Source: Brienomyrus brachyistius
Lineage: Eukaryota; Chordata; Actinopteri; Osteoglossiformes; Mormyridae
NCBI RefSeq assembly: GCF_023856365.1
Contig: NC_064533.1
Location: 32,784,118-32,848,117 of the forward strand
DNA length: 64,000 bases
Direction: 5' to 3'
Under the pieces are notes generated by a model. It was not told the DNA's origin and did not search any database. It saw only the letters and a list, made by a program, of their open reading frames with translations. Shown here one piece after another: positions 60,409-64,000 of the stretch. Each line of letters opens with the position of its first letter. Position 1 is the stretch's first letter. Made by a program: the position numbers and the translations under genes.

Positions 60409-60846
60409 TGTCATGTCATTGCGAGCAAGGCTCAGTCACCGGTAGGAGCTTAGGTGCAGGGGAAAGCATGCAGATCAAACGTGAAGCGAAAGGGGCTGGT
60501 GGGGAAAGCCATGGGGCAGTTTGTGGAGTCCGGTCATTCTGCCACGTCTGGTGGGATGAAAAGACTTGAGGGCAGGCGTTTTGGGTGAAACAAAAGGGGC
60601 TTTATTAGAACAAAACAAACAGGATCTGAAAATAAACAACCATGAGGGATCAAAACCAGAAGGCTAGACATGCCATCACAAGCTGACAGATGGAGCAACG
60701 TTAATGACTGGACAAGTAAGGACGAGACAAACAGGTATTTAAATACATAGATTAACGTGGGGCAACAAGCATCAGTTGTGGCTCATCAGGACCGCGTGAG
60801 GGAGGAGACAGGAGGGCCGGGCAGAAGTGGTGGGCAGGACGTGACA
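60409..60846 (-). mobile_element. Probable 3' LTR of a minus-strand retroelement
   Basis: The 438-bp sequence has ends TGTCATGTC and GACGTGACA. On the minus strand it contains AATAAAG and a TATTTAAA box. The adjoining minus-strand sequence GGGGGAAGTAT just before TGTCACG resembles a polypurine tract next to a 3' LTR. Confidence 0.5.
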
Positions 60847-61359
60847 ATACTTCCCCCGGAAGTATGAACAAGGGAGGGGACCAAGGGGATCGAACAACAG
60901 GGTGGACACATTTTACGGGGAACAGACAGGACACTGTATAGGACAAAGCATGGCAGGACCGACAGGGCACATGGGACAGACACCACAAAAGGTCAGAGGG
61001 ACAGAACCAGCAGACAGGACAGGACAAAACGACATGACAGAGGGCATGGAACAGGCAACTGATGGACCAGGGACCAACAAGACAACAGGAGAGACAAATG
61101 GACAGACCCACACAGACAAAACAGACCAGACACAGTACATGGCCAGGTACCAGGACAAAAGACATCAATGGGGACCTGGGAGCAGAAGAGACTGAGACAA
61201 AGACCTCAATTCATCTCTCTGGCTCTCAGCGGAGGCAGTCGCACTTCTCTCCCTCTCCCTCCCCTTATCTTCCCTGCTTCGCTCCTCTCGTCTCGTCTAG
61301 TCTACTGTCTTATACTTGAAGAGACTCTCTCTGCTCTGCTCTCCAAACTACGAGAAATT

Positions 61360-61611
61360 ATGGATTTGATCAGCTGGTCTCTCAACGCAATTGACACCAT
61401 CTTCTCAACGAGAAGCCTGGGTTCGGGGGAACCTAACTGTCCAGCGGGAACGTACGCGGCTGGCTACACGATGGACGGATGGGAGCGGTGGAGGGTCGTG
61501 TGCCTGGCAGCTCTTTCCGTGGAGGACATTGAAGACATCTACCTATTCGGAACTATGATTACAGGTATTATGCTGATTGGATTAGGCATTGCCCTGGTTT
61601 ATCAAAATTGA
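61360..61611 (+). CDS. Small membrane-protein ORF, unknown function
   Basis: I do not recognise this protein. It starts MDLISWSLNAIDTIF, has two Cys (PNCPAGTYA, VVCLAAL), and has one clear C-terminal transmembrane segment (TMITGIMLIGLGIALV). Directly after the stop, another frame (to 61772) stays open and encodes an amphipathic, coiled-coil-like stretch (LDNIMEKLTALQNLL). A frameshift may therefore have cut a longer ancestral protein. It lies in the short tailed element; whether it is translated is unknown. Confidence 0.4.
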   Translation: MDLISWSLNAIDTIFSTRSLGSGEPNCPAGTYAAGYTMDGWERWRVVCLAALSVEDIEDIYLFGTMITGIMLIGLGIALVYQN

Positions 61612-61746
61612 AGAAGACGGTGACAGCCGCTCAAAGCCCCACTAGGCTGGCCGGAATGATTGATGGAGTGGGCAGAGCTGTTAGCACTCAGACTGTGAAA
61701 CTGGATAACATCATGGAGAAGCTCACAGCTTTGCAAAACTTATTGG

Positions 61747-62292
61747 ATGGCGGAGACCAGCGTGGACATTAGAGGAGCTGGAAATTACAGCTTCTCGTAC
61801 GGAAACCCAAACAACCCTATTCTATCAGGTTTTGGCTCCCCCCAATCAGCACTGGCCTCGGCCAAGGCTGCTGCTGAACAAAAAGCTCCGCCGGAAGAAC
61901 AGGCAGTGAGACTCTCTTGCATTCCTCTCCCCCAATCCCAAGGACTTGCACCCTCCCCCCATCCAACGCCTTCGCCGCTTCATACCCCCAGCGTGAACAG
62001 GCGGGTCTGTGACCAGCGCCTCCATGGCTGCAGGACCGGATGGCTGTCTGTCTCTGCTGGACTACCTCCACCTCCCAATCTCCCTCACCCGTTGCGAGTC
62101 GTGTCTTTTCATGTTGTACGGTGTAGTGATTATGTGCTTATGTTGCTGAGGTGTTTTCTCCTCCTCTCTCCTCATGTCATCCTGTTTCTCTTCTTCTCTC
62201 CTCCCCTGTCTCCCGGCCGGTCTACCCCCTACTGTGATGTTGTATATGTAAGGTCGGGCGATGGCCTGCTTTTCGCTGGTACTTGTGACTAG
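61747..62292 (+). CDS. Second small ORF of the same element, doubtful
   Basis: The ATG overlaps the end of the preceding open frame. The first ~45 residues (MAETSVDIRGAGNYSFSYGN...AAAEQKAPPEEQA) look protein-like. Beyond that the sequence is Pro/Ser/Leu-rich and resembles untranslated DNA, so the true end may be earlier. Function unknown. Confidence 0.25.
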   Translation: MAETSVDIRGAGNYSFSYGNPNNPILSGFGSPQSALASAKAAAEQKAPPEEQAVRLSCIPLPQSQGLAPSPHPTPSPLHTPSVNRRVCDQRLHGCRTGWLSVSAGLPPPPNLPHPLRVVSFHVVRCSDYVLMLLRCFLLLSPHVILFLFFSPPLSPGRSTPYCDVVYVRSGDGLLFAGTCD

Positions 62293-63249
62293 TGACATGG
62301 TATATTGCAACAGCAATAAAGGGTTTGAATCAAATCAAATCAAATCAAACAGAACAGGCCAAACCATGACAGGGGAGATAAATATATAGGCAGCAGAGAC
62401 AGAAGAGGGAACTACTGGGGACACAGACCAGGTGAAGGCAGGATAAGGCACTGGGACAGGGACTGAGGCTCAATGAACGAAAACGGGGGATTTCTGGGGA
62501 GTCCTCCAGACCTTGGGAAGCTGGCCGACGATACTGGGATGCGGATTCTCCTGGGCCCATTCGCCAGCAAGGGAAGCCTGTCTGGACCGCGGCACCTGAG
62601 GGCCACGGAGGGCCAGCTGGGCCTGAGGACCTCAGAGGGGGCCGAGGGGCCTGCAGAACAGGGAGGCACTAACAGAATTGTAGGACATTAAGGCGGTGAA
62701 GGTACTGGGGGGCAGGAACAAACGAGCACCATGAGGAAAGCAGGAGAGGAGCAGGAGGGTGCTGAGGCCAAGACAGGAGAGGTATCCTGGCGGACATTGC
62801 TGAGCAGACCGGAGTTTGGGTGGCTGGCATGGATAGTGTGTCCCTGTTTCCCCTCCTGGAGATGGAGACTCAGACAGCCCCTCTTCTGGGCCCCAGCTTG
62901 CACCGCTGACTGTACTTGGACTTAGGACCAGGTTGGTGCAAACAGTGGGCTGACTTGGGGGCCCACAGAGTGGGACAGGGCAAGAGGGTCCCACTTCCTC
63001 CAGCTGGGCATCACCTGCATTGACCCAACCTGATCTGGCGGCGGTCAGGGAGTTGGGCGTCGGCCTGGTGACAACCAGAGGGAGATGAAGAGACCATTGG
63101 CAGCAAGCCAGGAGGCTGCAAAGTAGGTGCCTGAGCAATGAGTGTAGACAAGATGGGAGCCAGCAGGACATCAGGAGACAAGATGGGTACCAGCGGGACA
63201 TCAAGGGATGAAGCGGGTGCTGTGGGGACATCAGGAGGCGAGGTGGGCA

Positions 63250-63640
63250 CCTGCGGGACATCAGGAAACTAGGCTGGAGCCAGTGGGACATCAGGAGACA
63301 GGGTGAGGCTGCGACACCTGTAGGCAAACAGGGCAAGGCTGAGACACCTGGAGGTGAGCAGAGTGAGGTCAAGACACCTGGAGGTGAGCAGAGTGAGGTC
63401 AAGACACCTGGAAGTGAGCGGGGTGAGGCCGAGACATATGGAGGCAAGTGGGGCAAGGCTGGGACATCTGTTGGGAAGCAGAGTACAGGGGGGGACACCT
63501 GGAGGCAAGCAGGGCACAGCTGGGATACCTGGAAGCAAACAGGGCACAGCTGGGACACCTGGAGGCAAGCAGGGCACAGCTGGGACACCTGGAGGCAAGC
63601 AGGGCACAGCTGGGACACCTGGAGGCAAGCACGATGGAGC
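63250..63640. repeat. 30-bp minisatellite
   Basis: Units of GGACACCTGGAGGCAAGCAG plus GGCACAGCTG, most regular at 63490-63625 and decayed on the left. They keep several frames open on both strands. Confidence 0.85.
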
Positions 63641-64000
63641 CGGAGAACCTCAAGGCAAGCAAGGTGAAGCCAGAACACCTGGGTCTGGTTTGGGCAGCAC
63701 AGCTGCTGCAGGGTCAGGTGCGGACAAGGTGGTCCTTCTTGAGCTGGAAACCCGGGACTTAGAGGCATAGAGGCCCCCTCGGGCACCTATAGCGTGGATG
63801 GAGTGGCCCTAACTTGTGGCTGGGATCCTGGAGCATGGGCAGAGCAGCCCTCTCTGGGCCAGGATCCTCGAGCACGGGCAGAGCAGCCCTCTTTAGGTTA
63901 GTAGCCTGGAGGACAGGACAAGGCACGGCTTCCCCAGGACAGGGCTCCTGCTCAACCAGGTTAAACGAAACGAGCTCTGGTGTGGGTTCAGCCCACTTCT

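Larger units (their letters stand above)
61185..62350 (+). mobile_element. Short (AATCA)n-tailed retroposon-like element with two small ORFs
   Basis: A pyrimidine-rich leader (61200-61300) precedes an 83-residue ORF at 61360-61611. Downstream come a second ORF and AATAAAGG, and the element ends in tandem AAATC units. The tail type suggests target-primed insertion. No reverse transcriptase is present. Confidence 0.5.
60847..63999 (-). mobile_element. Putative internal part of the LTR element, non-coding and satellite-like
   Basis: GACAGGACA-type low-complexity DNA (60920-61190) and Gly/Pro-type repeats continue to the window edge, interrupted by the insert at 61185-62350. No gag or pol motif is visible, so membership in one element is inferred from position and the adjacent LTR. 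Confidence 0.35.

Noticed and set aside
62632..63786. 384-codon Pro/Leu/Cys-rich minus frame
   Set aside because: Made of the 30-bp satellite and GC-rich DNA; also open on the plus strand; no domains.

Overview
This is a vertebrate nuclear window, almost certainly from a ray-finned fish. It has large introns with GT-AG boundaries, teleost-type Tc1 transposons, DANA/V-SINE-like SINEs, LINE fragments, solo LTRs, many MITEs and very long satellites. No bacterial-style operon, tRNA, rRNA or CRISPR array was seen. An intact elovl2, a gene generally reported as lost in spiny-rayed (acanthomorph) fishes, points to a non-acanthomorph fish; this is an inference. Three protein-coding genes were reconstructed exon by exon. 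gcm2 is on the minus strand (27044-31581, 5 exons, 494 codons) and encodes a parathyroid/pharyngeal-arch GCM transcription factor. sycp2l is on the plus strand (about 37352-47201, about 33 exons, about 874 codons) and encodes a meiotic synaptonemal-complex protein 2-like protein. elovl2 is on the minus strand (48030-58936, 8 coding exons, 293 residues) and encodes an ER fatty-acid elongase for C20-C22 polyunsaturated acids. Order and orientation, gcm2(-) sycp2l(+) elovl2(-), are the same as on human 6p24. The genes do not share a pathway; the link is conserved synteny. Region by region: 1-27 kb is intergenic and rich in repeats. It holds SINE copies, a solo LTR with a perfect 5-bp target duplication (2247-2533), a 165-bp tandem repeat, two minisatellites at 5 kb, a 39-bp minisatellite open on both strands (14.0-15.2 kb), a half Tc1 element (16.2 kb), a minus-strand L2-like LINE broken by a solo LTR and by a second LINE (18.7-21.1 kb), and a nearly complete Tc1 element (23.25-24.81 kb). 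gcm2 follows, with its last intron built almost wholly from telomere-like repeats. The gcm2-sycp2l intergenic region carries a MITE and a decayed mariner-like element. sycp2l contains a probable AT-AC intron, several micro-exons, two MITEs and a 45-bp minisatellite. elovl2 has an 8-kb first intron that holds a 2.95-kb purine-rich satellite with an internal ~1.2-kb duplication and a 196-bp (GT)n tract. Its first coding exon appears to supply only the ATG, beside a GC-rich promoter. The last 3.6 kb looks like the 3' part of a minus-strand LTR retroelement, interrupted by a short (AATCA)n-tailed element with a small membrane-protein ORF.
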